Origin: Hippea jasoniae
GTDB lineage: Bacteria > Campylobacterota_A > Desulfurellia > Desulfurellales > Hippeaceae
Direction of reading: 5' to 3'
Length of the DNA stretch: 64,000 nucleotides
Assembly: GCF_000744435.1 (NCBI RefSeq)
Contig: NZ_JQLX01000012.1
Location: forward strand, 1-64,000
The translations under genes were made by a program, and so were the position numbers. Shown here in pieces: positions 7,406 to 15,193 of this stretch (positions are counted from its first letter, which is position 1; each line of letters opens with the position of its first letter). The notes under the pieces were generated by a model. The model worked only from the letters and a program-made list of their open reading frames with translations. It was not told where the DNA came from and searched no databases.

Positions 7406-10185
7406 TGGATTATAAGGATACACTGCATTTACCCAGAACAGATTTTCCAATGAAGGCTAACCTTGTTAAAAAAGAGCCCTTGATGCTTAAGCAGTGGGAT
7501 GAGATGGATATCTACCATAAGATTCTTGAGGATAGAAAATCAGCTAAAAGTTTTATTCTGCATGATGGCCCCCCTTATGCCAATGGACATATCCATATGG
7601 GGCATGTGCTAAATAAGGTGCTTAAAGATATAGTGATAAAATCGCGCACGATGATGGGTTATAGCTGTCCGTATGTGCCTGGCTGGGATTGCCATGGATT
7701 ACCTATTGAGCATAACATAGAAAAAGAGATAGGCAGAGCTAAAAAGGATTCCATGCCCAAAAGCCAGTTCAGACAGATGTGCAGAGATTATGCAAGAAAG
7801 TATATAGAGATCCAAAAAGATGAGTTTAAACGCTTGGGTGTATTTGGCGATTGGGATAATCCCTATCTAACAATGGATTTTAAATACGAAGCTGATACAT
7901 TAAGAGAGCTTGGAAAATTTGTCGAAAAAGGGCTTGTATATAAACAGAAAAAGCCGGTTTACTGGTGTTATTCCTGTAAAACCGCTCTTGCTTTGGCTGA
8001 GGTTGAATATCAGGATGATGAGTCTGACTCGATATATGTTAAATTTGACTTCATCAGTGATTTGGGTAGCGAGGATAGGCGTTTTTTGGGTATGGGTATA
8101 TCTGCGATAATCTGGACGACAACGCCATGGACATTGCCAGCCAACCTTGCCATTGCCGTTCATCCTGATTTTAATTACGCCTTCGTTAAAGTTGCAGACA
8201 GGCATGCCTATCTTGTTGCTGAGAAGCTGGTAAAACCTTTGATGGAAAAGTTTTCCATAACAAGTTATGAGGTTATTAAGGTTGTAAAGGGAAAAGAGCT
8301 TGAGGGATATATTACTGCTCATCCGTTTTACGATAGGGAATCAAGAATTATTTTGGGTGAGCATGTAACGCTTGATGCAGGCACAGGTCTTGTTCATACT
8401 GCACCCGGCCATGGTGAAGAAGACTACATAGTTGGCAGCAAATATCACCTGCCTATTTATTCACCGGTGGATGATGATGGAAGATTTGATGAAGATATAG
8501 AATTTTTTGCCGGCATGCATGTGTTTGATGCAAACAAAAAGGTGATAGAGATTCTTAAAGAGAAGGATATGCTTGTTAAAGAAGAAAAAATCGTCCACTC
8601 ATACCCGCATTGCTGGCGCTGTAAAAGCCCGATAATATTTAGATCAACAGAGCAGTGGTTTATAAGCGTCGATAAAGATGGTTTGAGGAAAAAAGCTTTA
8701 GAAGAGATAGATAATACAAAGTGGATTCCATCCTGGGGCAGGAATAGAATCTACTCGATGATGGAAACCCGCCCCGATTGGTGTATCTCAAGGCAGCGTG
8801 CCTGGGGTGTTCCGATTGCTTTATTTAAGTGCAAGAAATGCGGTAGAGTGCAGTTTAAAAAGGAGCTGATAGACAGAGTTGCCGATAAGATAGAGGAGTT
8901 TGGAGCTGATGTCTGGTTTGAAAAGGATGCTAACTTCTTCTTACCTGAAGGCTACAGGTGTGAGTGCGGTAGTGAGGAATTTGAGAAGGAAAACGATATT
9001 TTGGATGTATGGTTTGACTCAGGTGTTTCACATGCAGCGGTGCTTGAAAGAAGAGAGGAGTTAAGCTGGCCAGCCGATATGTATCTTGAAGGCTCAGATC
9101 AACACAGAGGCTGGTTTCACTCATCGCTGCTTGAGTCTGTAGGAACACGCAATAAAGCGCCTTATAAATCGGTTTTGACGCATGGCTTTGTTGTTGACTC
9201 AAAAGGCAGGAAGATGAGCAAGTCGCTTGGCAATGTGATTCAGCCAGAAAAGGTTATAAAAAAATATGGAGCAGAGCTTTTGAGATTGTGGGCTTCGGCA
9301 ACCGATTATAAAGAGGATGTCAGGCTCTCTGATGAAATAATGAAAAGGCTTGTTGATAACTACCGCAAAATCAGAAATACAATAAGGTTTCTGTTGGGAA
9401 ATCTATACGATTTTGACTCATCAAAGGCTTTAAACTACGATGAACTTGAAGAGATAGATAAGTGGGTGCTTGCAGAGACAGAGCTTTTGAAGGAAAAACT
9501 GCTTAAAGCTTATGAGGATTACGACTTCCATGTTATCTACAGAAATATGACAAACTATTGTATCCTGGTGCTTTCAAGTTTTTATCTTGATATTTTGAAG
9601 GATAGGCTGTATTGTGAGAAAGAGGATTCAAAAAAGAGGCGTTCGGCTCAAACGGCAATGAGTGAAATTTTGAAGGTAATAGTGTTCTATATGGCCCCGA
9701 TTCTGTCATTTACAGCAGAAGAGGCTTACGGTTATATGGAAAAGAATAAAGAGAGTGTGCATCTTGAGGAGTTTGTCCCACTGAAAGCTGAGTTTAGAAA
9801 TGAACATTTAATAGAAAAATTCTCTGAATTGAGAAAGCTAAAGTCAGCTACGGATAAAGCATTGGAGCTTGCAAGATCAGAGAAGTTTATTGGCAATTCA
9901 TTAGAAGCCAAGGTTTTTGTTGATGTGAAAAGTGATAAGTTGAGAAAAATAATAAAGGATATGAAAGAAAAAGACCTTGCCGATATCTGTATCGTTAGCC
10001 AGTTTGAGCTTGGCAAAACCGATAACTATCTTAAACGCTATTTTGATGAGGAGACTCAGATTGAGGTATTTGTGTCAAAGGCAGAAGGTGCTAAATGCGA
10101 GCGATGCTGGAAGTATTCTCAAACGGTGGGCAGTAATCCAACGCAAGAGCCCATTTGCGATAGGTGTTATAGTGTTGTTCATTGA
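7402..10185 (+). CDS. ileS: isoleucyl-tRNA synthetase
   Basis: This 927-residue class I enzyme has the HIGH-type motif in PPYANGHIHMGHVL (about residue 55), an editing CP1 domain (TTTPWTLPANLAIAVHPD), the WVDSG-like DVWFDSGVSH, KMSKS in GRKMSKSLGNV (about 605), and a C-terminal zinc knuckle CERCWKY plus CDRC. It charges tRNA-Ile and proofreads valine. The start is ATGATG at 7402/7405 behind GGGGGG, overlapping pheT. Confidence 0.97.
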   Translation: MMDYKDTLHLPRTDFPMKANLVKKEPLMLKQWDEMDIYHKILEDRKSAKSFILHDGPPYANGHIHMGHVLNKVLKDIVIKSRTMMGYSCPYVPGWDCHGLPIEHNIEKEIGRAKKDSMPKSQFRQMCRDYARKYIEIQKDEFKRLGVFGDWDNPYLTMDFKYEADTLRELGKFVEKGLVYKQKKPVYWCYSCKTALALAEVEYQDDESDSIYVKFDFISDLGSEDRRFLGMGISAIIWTTTPWTLPANLAIAVHPDFNYAFVKVADRHAYLVAEKLVKPLMEKFSITSYEVIKVVKGKELEGYITAHPFYDRESRIILGEHVTLDAGTGLVHTAPGHGEEDYIVGSKYHLPIYSPVDDDGRFDEDIEFFAGMHVFDANKKVIEILKEKDMLVKEEKIVHSYPHCWRCKSPIIFRSTEQWFISVDKDGLRKKALEEIDNTKWIPSWGRNRIYSMMETRPDWCISRQRAWGVPIALFKCKKCGRVQFKKELIDRVADKIEEFGADVWFEKDANFFLPEGYRCECGSEEFEKENDILDVWFDSGVSHAAVLERREELSWPADMYLEGSDQHRGWFHSSLLESVGTRNKAPYKSVLTHGFVVDSKGRKMSKSLGNVIQPEKVIKKYGAELLRLWASATDYKEDVRLSDEIMKRLVDNYRKIRNTIRFLLGNLYDFDSSKALNYDELEEIDKWVLAETELLKEKLLKAYEDYDFHVIYRNMTNYCILVLSSFYLDILKDRLYCEKEDSKKRRSAQTAMSEILKVIVFYMAPILSFTAEEAYGYMEKNKESVHLEEFVPLKAEFRNEHLIEKFSELRKLKSATDKALELARSEKFIGNSLEAKVFVDVKSDKLRKIIKDMKEKDLADICIVSQFELGKTDNYLKRYFDEETQIEVFVSKAEGAKCERCWKYSQTVGSNPTQEPICDRCYSVVH

Positions 10186-10194
10186 GGTGAAGCT

Positions 10195-10806
10195 ATGGAG
10201 TTGAGTTTAAAAGAGGGTGAGTTTCTTGTAAGACTTGCACGCAGAGCCATTGAGCATTATTTTGAAACGGGAAAGTTGCTGGAAAAACCTAAAGAATATC
10301 CACAGATTTTTAATGAGGAGCGCGGGGTTTTTGTTACACTTAACACCTATCCACAGAAACAGCTAAGGGGATGCATAGGATACCCGCTTGCCGTTGCGCC
10401 GCTTATTGATGCAGTTATAATGTCTGCCTTGTCGGCTGCATTTGAAGATCCAAGATTTAATCCACTTGAAAAGTTGGAGCTTGACAAGGTTGTTGTTGAG
10501 GTCACAGTGCTTTCTAAAATGGAACTTTTAGATAAGAATATACCCTATGAAAGACAGATTAAGGTGGGCAGAGACGGTCTCTATGTGGTTTGCGGTGCAA
10601 ATAGCGGTTTGCTTCTGCCTCAGGTGCCTGTTGAGTGGAACTGGGATGAGGTGACATTTCTTGCCAATGTATGCCATAAAGCAGGATTGGAATACACCTG
10701 TTATAAAAATAAGAACTGCAATTTCTACAGGTTTAGTGGTCAGATCTTTGAGGAGGAGTCTCCAAACGGCAGGGTTGTAGAGAAGAAAATTGAGGAGGTT
10801 TTGTGA
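10195..10806 (+). CDS. AMMECR1-family (AmmeMemoRadiSam system protein A-like)
   Basis: The 203-residue protein has the family hallmark LRGCIGYPLAVAPL (about residue 60) followed by DPRFNPL and VEVTVLS, typical of AMMECR1/TIGR00296 proteins. The molecular function of the family is not settled. In many bacteria it occurs with MEMO1 and a radical SAM protein, but neither partner is in this window. It follows ileS by nine bases and overlaps the next gene, so it is probably read from the pheST-ileS operon. Confidence 0.85.
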   Translation: MELSLKEGEFLVRLARRAIEHYFETGKLLEKPKEYPQIFNEERGVFVTLNTYPQKQLRGCIGYPLAVAPLIDAVIMSALSAAFEDPRFNPLEKLELDKVVVEVTVLSKMELLDKNIPYERQIKVGRDGLYVVCGANSGLLLPQVPVEWNWDEVTFLANVCHKAGLEYTCYKNKNCNFYRFSGQIFEEESPNGRVVEKKIEEVL

Positions 10807-11360
10807 TGGAGAATATTTTAAAGTTTTACAAGGATGAATTGGTAAAGCAGGTTGATGCAAAGAGGGTGGAAATAAACAATGCGCGCAGTGCAGATGAGAT
10901 CGTTGAAAAGATAAGAGAGGATCTATCCACCATTGGAAGAAGCCTGCTTTCGAAGATGTTTGTTGAACTAAAAGGCTATGTGGAAAACAATAAGCCAGAT
11001 TTTATTGAAAAAAATGCAGATAAGTGGAATGAGATATTGGAAAAAGCAAAGGCTTTAACGGAATATGGGCTCTATGTTGCACCCATCGATATTCTAAAAG
11101 ACGCAGAGGGTATAAAACCTGCTTATGTAGGTGTGGGTGCATTTGCTTTAGCGGCTTTAACAAGCAAATTAACCACAAAGAAATTTAGACCGTTGCTATC
11201 TTTGGTTGTGTCACTTGCAGGTAGCGTTGCATACTCAACCTTTTTTGGCAAAGATGAAAGGGACGAAAAAGAATTTCTGCTAAAATATGTTGATGATGCC
11301 TATGAATGGATAAAAACCGCACTTGAGAATATGTATAAAGTATTCCAGGATGCCGTATAG
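10806..11360 (+). CDS. unknown membrane-associated protein
   Basis: This 184-residue protein is not recognised. It starts with a charged helical region of about 95 residues (many Lys, Glu, Asp), followed by two hydrophobic segments (around residues 107-120 and 127-147) and a charged helical tail. ATG 10806 is chosen because GAGGAGG at 10792-10798 lies seven bases upstream; GTG 10803 is too close. It shares one base with the AMMECR1 gene stop and overlaps the lipoprotein gene by 11 bases. A bacterial inner-membrane location is inferred from hydrophobicity only. Confidence 0.75.
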   Translation: MENILKFYKDELVKQVDAKRVEINNARSADEIVEKIREDLSTIGRSLLSKMFVELKGYVENNKPDFIEKNADKWNEILEKAKALTEYGLYVAPIDILKDAEGIKPAYVGVGAFALAALTSKLTTKKFRPLLSLVVSLAGSVAYSTFFGKDERDEKEFLLKYVDDAYEWIKTALENMYKVFQDAV

Positions 11361-11793
11361 ACGAATCCTACTACTTTTTGTAGTATTGTTACTGGCCTCA
11401 TGTAGTGGAGGGGGAATTAAATATCCCTCTCCCCATGCCGTTTATCTGAATAAACAAACACCTCATATAAGCAGAAGTAAAAAGATAACAAAAATAGTTG
11501 TTAAACATACAGAATTTTGCTCGATATTTTATATGATAAAAAAGGGTAAAGTATATATTGCACAAAGAAAACTAAAAAAACTTGAAAACAGTAAGCTTTC
11601 GGCTGATCAATACGCCAATGTTTATGCCCTGCTTGGAGTGATAAACTTTTTAAAACATGGAGATTACAGGGATTATGCTGAAGTTTCTGTTGCCTATAAT
11701 TTAAAGAATAATATTGCCGTTTATCTTTTAAGCAAAAGACCTTCTAAAAAAAGGCTTTTTTACATTACAAGGGAGTATCTATGCAAACATTAA
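11350..11793 (+). CDS. small lipoprotein of unknown function
   Basis: ATG 11350 gives a 147-residue protein with a classic lipoprotein signal: MPYRR, a hydrophobic core, then the lipobox LASC at about residues 19-22. The mature part contains a TPR-like helical pair (KGKVYIAQRKLKKLE, then YANVYALLGVINFLKHG). It overlaps the genes on both sides, so it is translationally coupled. Upstream in-frame TTG 11323 would place ten extra residues before the signal peptide and is unlikely. Function is unknown; envelope anchoring is the supported inference. Confidence 0.75.
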   Translation: MPYRRILLLFVVLLLASCSGGGIKYPSPHAVYLNKQTPHISRSKKITKIVVKHTEFCSIFYMIKKGKVYIAQRKLKKLENSKLSADQYANVYALLGVINFLKHGDYRDYAEVSVAYNLKNNIAVYLLSKRPSKKRLFYITREYLCKH

Positions 11794-12089
11794 AAGAAAA
11801 GATATTGGAGAAACTTAAAACAATCTATGAGCCGTGTTTTCCTGTTGTTGATATTGTGAGAATGGGTTTGATTTATGGTATCGATATTGATAAGGACAAT
11901 AATGTTAAAATAACAATGACGTTTACATCGCAGTTATGTCCTGCAGCTGTTAGGCTTCAAGAAAAGGTAAAACAGTTAGCCCAAACTGTTGAAGGTGTAA
12001 ATAGTGTTGATGTTGTGCTAACATTTGACCCGCCATGGACTCCAGATAAACTCTCAAAAGAAGACAGAGAGCTACTTGGCTATATTTAG
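11781..12089 (+). CDS. MIP18/DUF59-family iron-sulfur assembly protein
   Basis: The 102-residue protein matches the MIP18 (SufT/PaaD-like) family: YEPCFPVVDIVRMGLIYGIDID, a conserved cysteine in SQLCPAAVRLQEKVKQ, and the C-terminal VDVVLTFDPPWTPDKLS. Family members help mature iron-sulfur proteins. The preceding gene's stop overlaps it by 13 bases, and GGGAG precedes ATG 11781. No suf or isc genes are nearby, so its client is not indicated. Its 3' end overlaps the convergent gene on the minus strand. Confidence 0.85.
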   Translation: MQTLKEKILEKLKTIYEPCFPVVDIVRMGLIYGIDIDKDNNVKITMTFTSQLCPAAVRLQEKVKQLAQTVEGVNSVDVVLTFDPPWTPDKLSKEDRELLGYI

Positions 12090-12521
12090 TTTGTTTTTAA
12101 AATAGATATAAAATAGATATGTCATGATTGTGGCTATAATAATCCGCGTAAAAAGCATATAAAACCCATTTGCTCCAATAACGACAAAAACAAGTGTATC
12201 TTCTATAACCGCATGGCACATGGAAAGATACACTGCTGTTAATAAAACATCCAATTGAGTGAGTTGTTTTTTTTGGCTTTGTGCAATTAATATTCCTGAG
12301 CCGTATGTAATGCCTAAGAAGATGCCTGTTAACATGGAGATGCTTGCCTGTTTGGAAAATCCAAGTGGTTTTAGGAATATATGTAAGAAGTCCAGCAGTT
12401 TTGCAAACCAGCGGCTGTTTTGAACAAACTCATAAGCCACCATTAGAGGAACTATGATAAGTATAAGTTTTATCGAAAGCCTAAGGCTGCCTGTGAATGC
12501 ATGTAGCAGTGCCTCAGCCAT
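12072..12521 (-). CDS. nucleoside-recognition (gate) domain membrane protein, second of a pair
   Basis: This 149-residue, highly hydrophobic protein has about four membrane segments and the gate-domain pattern SKQASISMLTGIFLGITYGSGIL with conserved HAVIEDTLVF. It resembles the SpmA/SpmB and nucleoside-recognition domain families, which occur as half-size pairs. ATG 12521 has GAGG seven bases upstream; TTG 12527 is too close. It overlaps the preceding gate gene by eight bases. Substrate is unknown. Confidence 0.75.
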   Translation of the reverse strand: MAEALLHAFTGSLRLSIKLILIIVPLMVAYEFVQNSRWFAKLLDFLHIFLKPLGFSKQASISMLTGIFLGITYGSGILIAQSQKKQLTQLDVLLTAVYLSMCHAVIEDTLVFVVIGANGFYMLFTRIIIATIMTYLFYIYFKNKLNIAK

Positions 12522-12951
12522 AAACAAACCTCAAAAATTGGTAGAGTAAAAATCCTGCAATAAGAGAGACAGATATTCTAAAAACTATGGTGAAAAAGGG
12601 ATTTGTTCCTGTTTTGTGTAATACTGCAGCTTCCACTATCAGGTTATGGGCAATACCGTTCATTAAACCAAGTATTGTTACCTGCTGCCATGTCGGATGA
12701 AGCGGTGCAACTGCTGCTATTGCTGCATAAAGATTAACAAGCCATCCGCTTATTAAAGCTACGGCCATCTTGCCTGTTAGACCAAAAAGATGCATAAAGG
12801 GCGCTAAGAATTTACCTATTGTGTTTGCTACCTGCGTATTTATCAATAGATCCACAGCTATATAAAACGGCACAATGGTTTTTATCAGTTTAATAGAAAC
12901 ATCAAGACCGTTTTTAATACCGTTTATAAGATGCTCTTTAGCTTCCTGCAT
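12514..12951 (-). CDS. nucleoside-recognition (gate) domain membrane protein, first of a pair
   Basis: The 145-residue protein has hydrophobic segments around VSIKLIKTIVPFYIAVDLL and MAVALISGWLVNLYAAIAAV, plus NGIAHNLIVEAAVL, the counterpart of the HAVIEDTLVF element in the next gene. The two proteins look like complementary halves that could form one channel or transporter (inference). It is sandwiched between mscS and its partner, overlapping both, so all three are probably one membrane operon. Confidence 0.75.
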   Translation of the reverse strand: MQEAKEHLINGIKNGLDVSIKLIKTIVPFYIAVDLLINTQVANTIGKFLAPFMHLFGLTGKMAVALISGWLVNLYAAIAAVAPLHPTWQQVTILGLMNGIAHNLIVEAAVLHKTGTNPFFTIVFRISVSLIAGFLLYQFLRFVYG

Positions 12952-14029
12952 TTTTCTCTATATAGATAGACATCGACGGAAAGGCAAATTCTATATTTAA
13001 ATCTTCAAGGATTTCCATAATTTTTAGGTTTACATCCTCTCTGATTCTTAGATACTCACCCCAGTTTGCTGTTTTTGTAAAACAGTAGATAAAGATATTT
13101 AAGGAGCTGTCTGCAAACTCTGTAAAATAAACAAGGAGTGTATCGTTTTGAGAGATCTCTGGATGGTTTTTTAACATCTCTCTTATTTTTTCTACGGCTT
13201 CTGATAGTTTTTGTCTTGGTGTTGAATATGTTATGCCTATTTTGTATGTAATTCTTCGAATCTGTCTGCGGGAGAAGTTTTCTATAGCTGTGTTGGCTAT
13301 AATTGAATTTGGCAGTGAGATTAAGGATTTTTCAAAAGTTCTTATGCGTGTGCTTCTAAAACCGATATCCTCAACGATGCCCTCTGTGGAGCCAATCTTA
13401 ACCCAATCGCCTATTTTGAACGGCCTGTCTAAAATAATTGTTAAACCGCCAAACATGTTGGCAAGTGTATCTTTTGCTGCCAGTGCCACAGCAAGACCAC
13501 CTATACCCAGACCTGTTATTATTGCTCCAATGTTGTATCCCCATTGCTGTACTATCAAAACAAACCCTATAATAACAATGGATGTTTTTATAAATTTATT
13601 GAAAAACGGGACAAAGCTTAAGCCAATTTCAGAGTTTTTCTTTCTAAAAAAGCTTTCCATAGCCCTTGAGAATATGTTTTCTGAACGATATGCAGCCCAG
13701 CTGAGCGTTAATATGATGAACGATACAAGGATTTTTAAAGCCAGGATATTGGCTGTATAACCTAACTTTAAAGTCAAAAATGCGATGTAAAAACTAATGA
13801 TAGTAAGTAGAAACTTAAGCGGTGGTTCTATAATTACAACAATTTCATCATCAATTGATGTTTTTGTTTTCGATGCAGCTTTTTTTAATACACCAAAGAG
13901 GATTTTTACGCCAATATTCCTTATAAGAAGCAGGATGAATAAAACAAAAAGAGCAAGCAATAGGTTTTTGATTGAAATACTTAAGAATGTTTCATTAAGC
14001 AGTGTCTTTAGATTGTGCAGCGTAAACAT
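12938..14029 (-). CDS. MscS-family mechanosensitive channel
   Basis: The 363-residue inner-membrane protein has N-terminal membrane helices and the pore-lining helix GLGIGGLAVALAAKDTLANMFGG. The beta domain follows (DRPFKIGDWVKIGSTEGIVEDIGFRSTRIRT, ISLPNS), then an alpha/beta cytoplasmic cage. These channels release osmolytes on hypo-osmotic shock. ATG 14029 has no ribosome binding site; a promoter just upstream would give an essentially leaderless mRNA. Confidence 0.93.
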   Translation of the reverse strand: MFTLHNLKTLLNETFLSISIKNLLLALFVLFILLLIRNIGVKILFGVLKKAASKTKTSIDDEIVVIIEPPLKFLLTIISFYIAFLTLKLGYTANILALKILVSFIILTLSWAAYRSENIFSRAMESFFRKKNSEIGLSFVPFFNKFIKTSIVIIGFVLIVQQWGYNIGAIITGLGIGGLAVALAAKDTLANMFGGLTIILDRPFKIGDWVKIGSTEGIVEDIGFRSTRIRTFEKSLISLPNSIIANTAIENFSRRQIRRITYKIGITYSTPRQKLSEAVEKIREMLKNHPEISQNDTLLVYFTEFADSSLNIFIYCFTKTANWGEYLRIREDVNLKIMEILEDLNIEFAFPSMSIYIEKNAGS

Positions 14030-14035
14030 GCTATA

Positions 14036-14064
14036 TTTGTAAGGTTAAAGCAACTTTAAGTCAA
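14036..14064 (-). promoter_or_regulatory. promoter for mscS, predicted leaderless
   Basis: On the minus strand TTGACT (14064-14059) and TACAAA (14041-14036) are 17 bases apart. The -10 ends six bases before the mscS ATG at 14029, so transcription should begin at or next to the start codon. The absence of a ribosome binding site fits a leaderless message. Confidence 0.5.
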
Positions 14065-14074
14065 GAAATTTCTG

Positions 14075-14102
14075 TTGACTTTTTTTTGATATGCAGCACA
14101 AT
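14075..14102 (+). promoter_or_regulatory. candidate promoter for the ttuB-like gene
   Basis: TTGACT at 14075-14080 and CACAAT at 14097-14102 are 16 bases apart. Initiation near 14109 would leave only a few bases before ATG 14112, which also lacks a ribosome binding site. The -10 is a moderate match, and an alternative TATAAA at 14103-14108 has poor spacing. Confidence 0.35.
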
Positions 14103-14111
14103 TATAAAGCT

Positions 14112-14309
14112 ATGGTTGAGGTTTATTTAAGGGATAGCAATAAAACGATAGAGATTGAATCACCAATCAGTGTAGGAAAACTGTTAAAGAAACTTGGCTA
14201 TATGCCTTTTGAGGTTTTGGTGATTAAGAATGATAAACTTCTTACAAGGGATGTTATTTTAAAAGATAAAGACAGGGTAGAGATTAGAGAGGTGTATTCA
14301 AAGGGATGA
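14112..14309 (+). CDS. TtuB-like ubiquitin-fold sulfur carrier (ThiS/MoaD family)
   Basis: From ATG 14112 this is a 65-residue beta-grasp protein: MVEVYLRDSNKTIEIESP, VGKLLKKLGYMPFEVLVIKND, then DRVEIREVYSKG. Layout and length match the TtuB sulfur carrier, which is adenylated and thiocarboxylated at a C-terminal Gly-Gly. Here the end is Ser-Lys-Gly, so one of the two glycines is missing. Its stop overlaps the TtuA-like gene start (ATGA), strongly suggesting they work together. ATG 14091 is an alternative start that would add seven non-conserved residues. Confidence 0.75.
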   Translation: MVEVYLRDSNKTIEIESPISVGKLLKKLGYMPFEVLVIKNDKLLTRDVILKDKDRVEIREVYSKG

Positions 14310-15193
14310 AATGTATAAAGTGTAAAAAAACAGCCGAGGTTGAACTCAAAAGCCATAATGCGGCCTTCTGCAGGGATTGTTTTGTTGAATTTTTCAAAAA
14401 TCAGGTTATAAAGGGCATAAAAAAGTTTAAGATGTTTACAGATAAAGACAAACTGCTTGTTGCTGTCTCTGGAGGCAAGGATAGTTTAACCGTATGGCAT
14501 GTGTTGAATGAGCTTGGATATAAGGCTGATGGTTTATTTATCGATCTGGGTATAGATGGCTTCAGTGAAGTAGCTAAAAAGACAACTGAGGCATTTGCAG
14601 AGAGGCTTTCGGCTAAATTAATAGTGGTGGATTTAAAAAAAGAGGGGCTTGCCATACCGGATGTTGTTAAAAAAACAAGACGGGTTGCCTGTGCGGTTTG
14701 TGGACAGATAAAGAGGTATTACTTCAATATGACTGCACTGAAATATGGTTATGATGTTTTGATTACCGGACACAACTTGGATGATGAGGTAGGCAGGCTT
14801 TTTTCCAATGTTCTTCACTGGAAGATGGAATACTTAAAGGATCAATCTCCCCTTTTGCCTGCTGAAGATGGGCTTGCAAAGAAAGCCAAGCCTTTATGGA
14901 GATTGACCGAGTTTGAAACAAGCGTTTATGCTTTTTTTAATGATATCGATTATGTATCTATCAGCTGCCCATTGAGCAAAAACGCTACATTTAGAAGCTA
15001 CAAAAAACATCTAAATGAGATAGAGTTTGACTCACCTGGCACAAAGATCGACTTTTATCAGGGTTTTCTAAAGAATATGTTACCTGTTTTATCTAAAAAG
15101 AATGAGTCATCAATAAAAAACAGATGCAAAATCTGCGGTTATCCCACTTTAGCTGATGTTTGCGGCGTTTGCAGGCTAAAGGGCCTTGATTAG
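14306..15193 (+). CDS. TtuA/TtcA-family tRNA 2-thiolation enzyme
   Basis: The 295-residue protein has an N-terminal zinc finger (CIKC and CRDC) and the PP-loop ATP-pyrophosphatase motif VAVSGGKDSLTV (about residue 52). A CAVC pair near 130 and a cysteine in VSISCPLSKN could hold an iron-sulfur cluster, and a second C-terminal zinc finger is formed by CKIC and CGVC. The two flanking zinc fingers place it closer to TtuA (5-methyl-2-thiouridine at tRNA position 54, a thermophile modification) than to TtcA. Coupling to a TtuB-like carrier supports this. Confidence 0.8.
   Translation: MKCIKCKKTAEVELKSHNAAFCRDCFVEFFKNQVIKGIKKFKMFTDKDKLLVAVSGGKDSLTVWHVLNELGYKADGLFIDLGIDGFSEVAKKTTEAFAERLSAKLIVVDLKKEGLAIPDVVKKTRRVACAVCGQIKRYYFNMTALKYGYDVLITGHNLDDEVGRLFSNVLHWKMEYLKDQSPLLPAEDGLAKKAKPLWRLTEFETSVYAFFNDIDYVSISCPLSKNATFRSYKKHLNEIEFDSPGTKIDFYQGFLKNMLPVLSKKNESSIKNRCKICGYPTLADVCGVCRLKGLD

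Noticed and set aside
13233-13760. 175-codon plus-strand open frame
   Set aside because: Antisense to the well-supported MscS gene; no ribosome binding site or recognisable domain.
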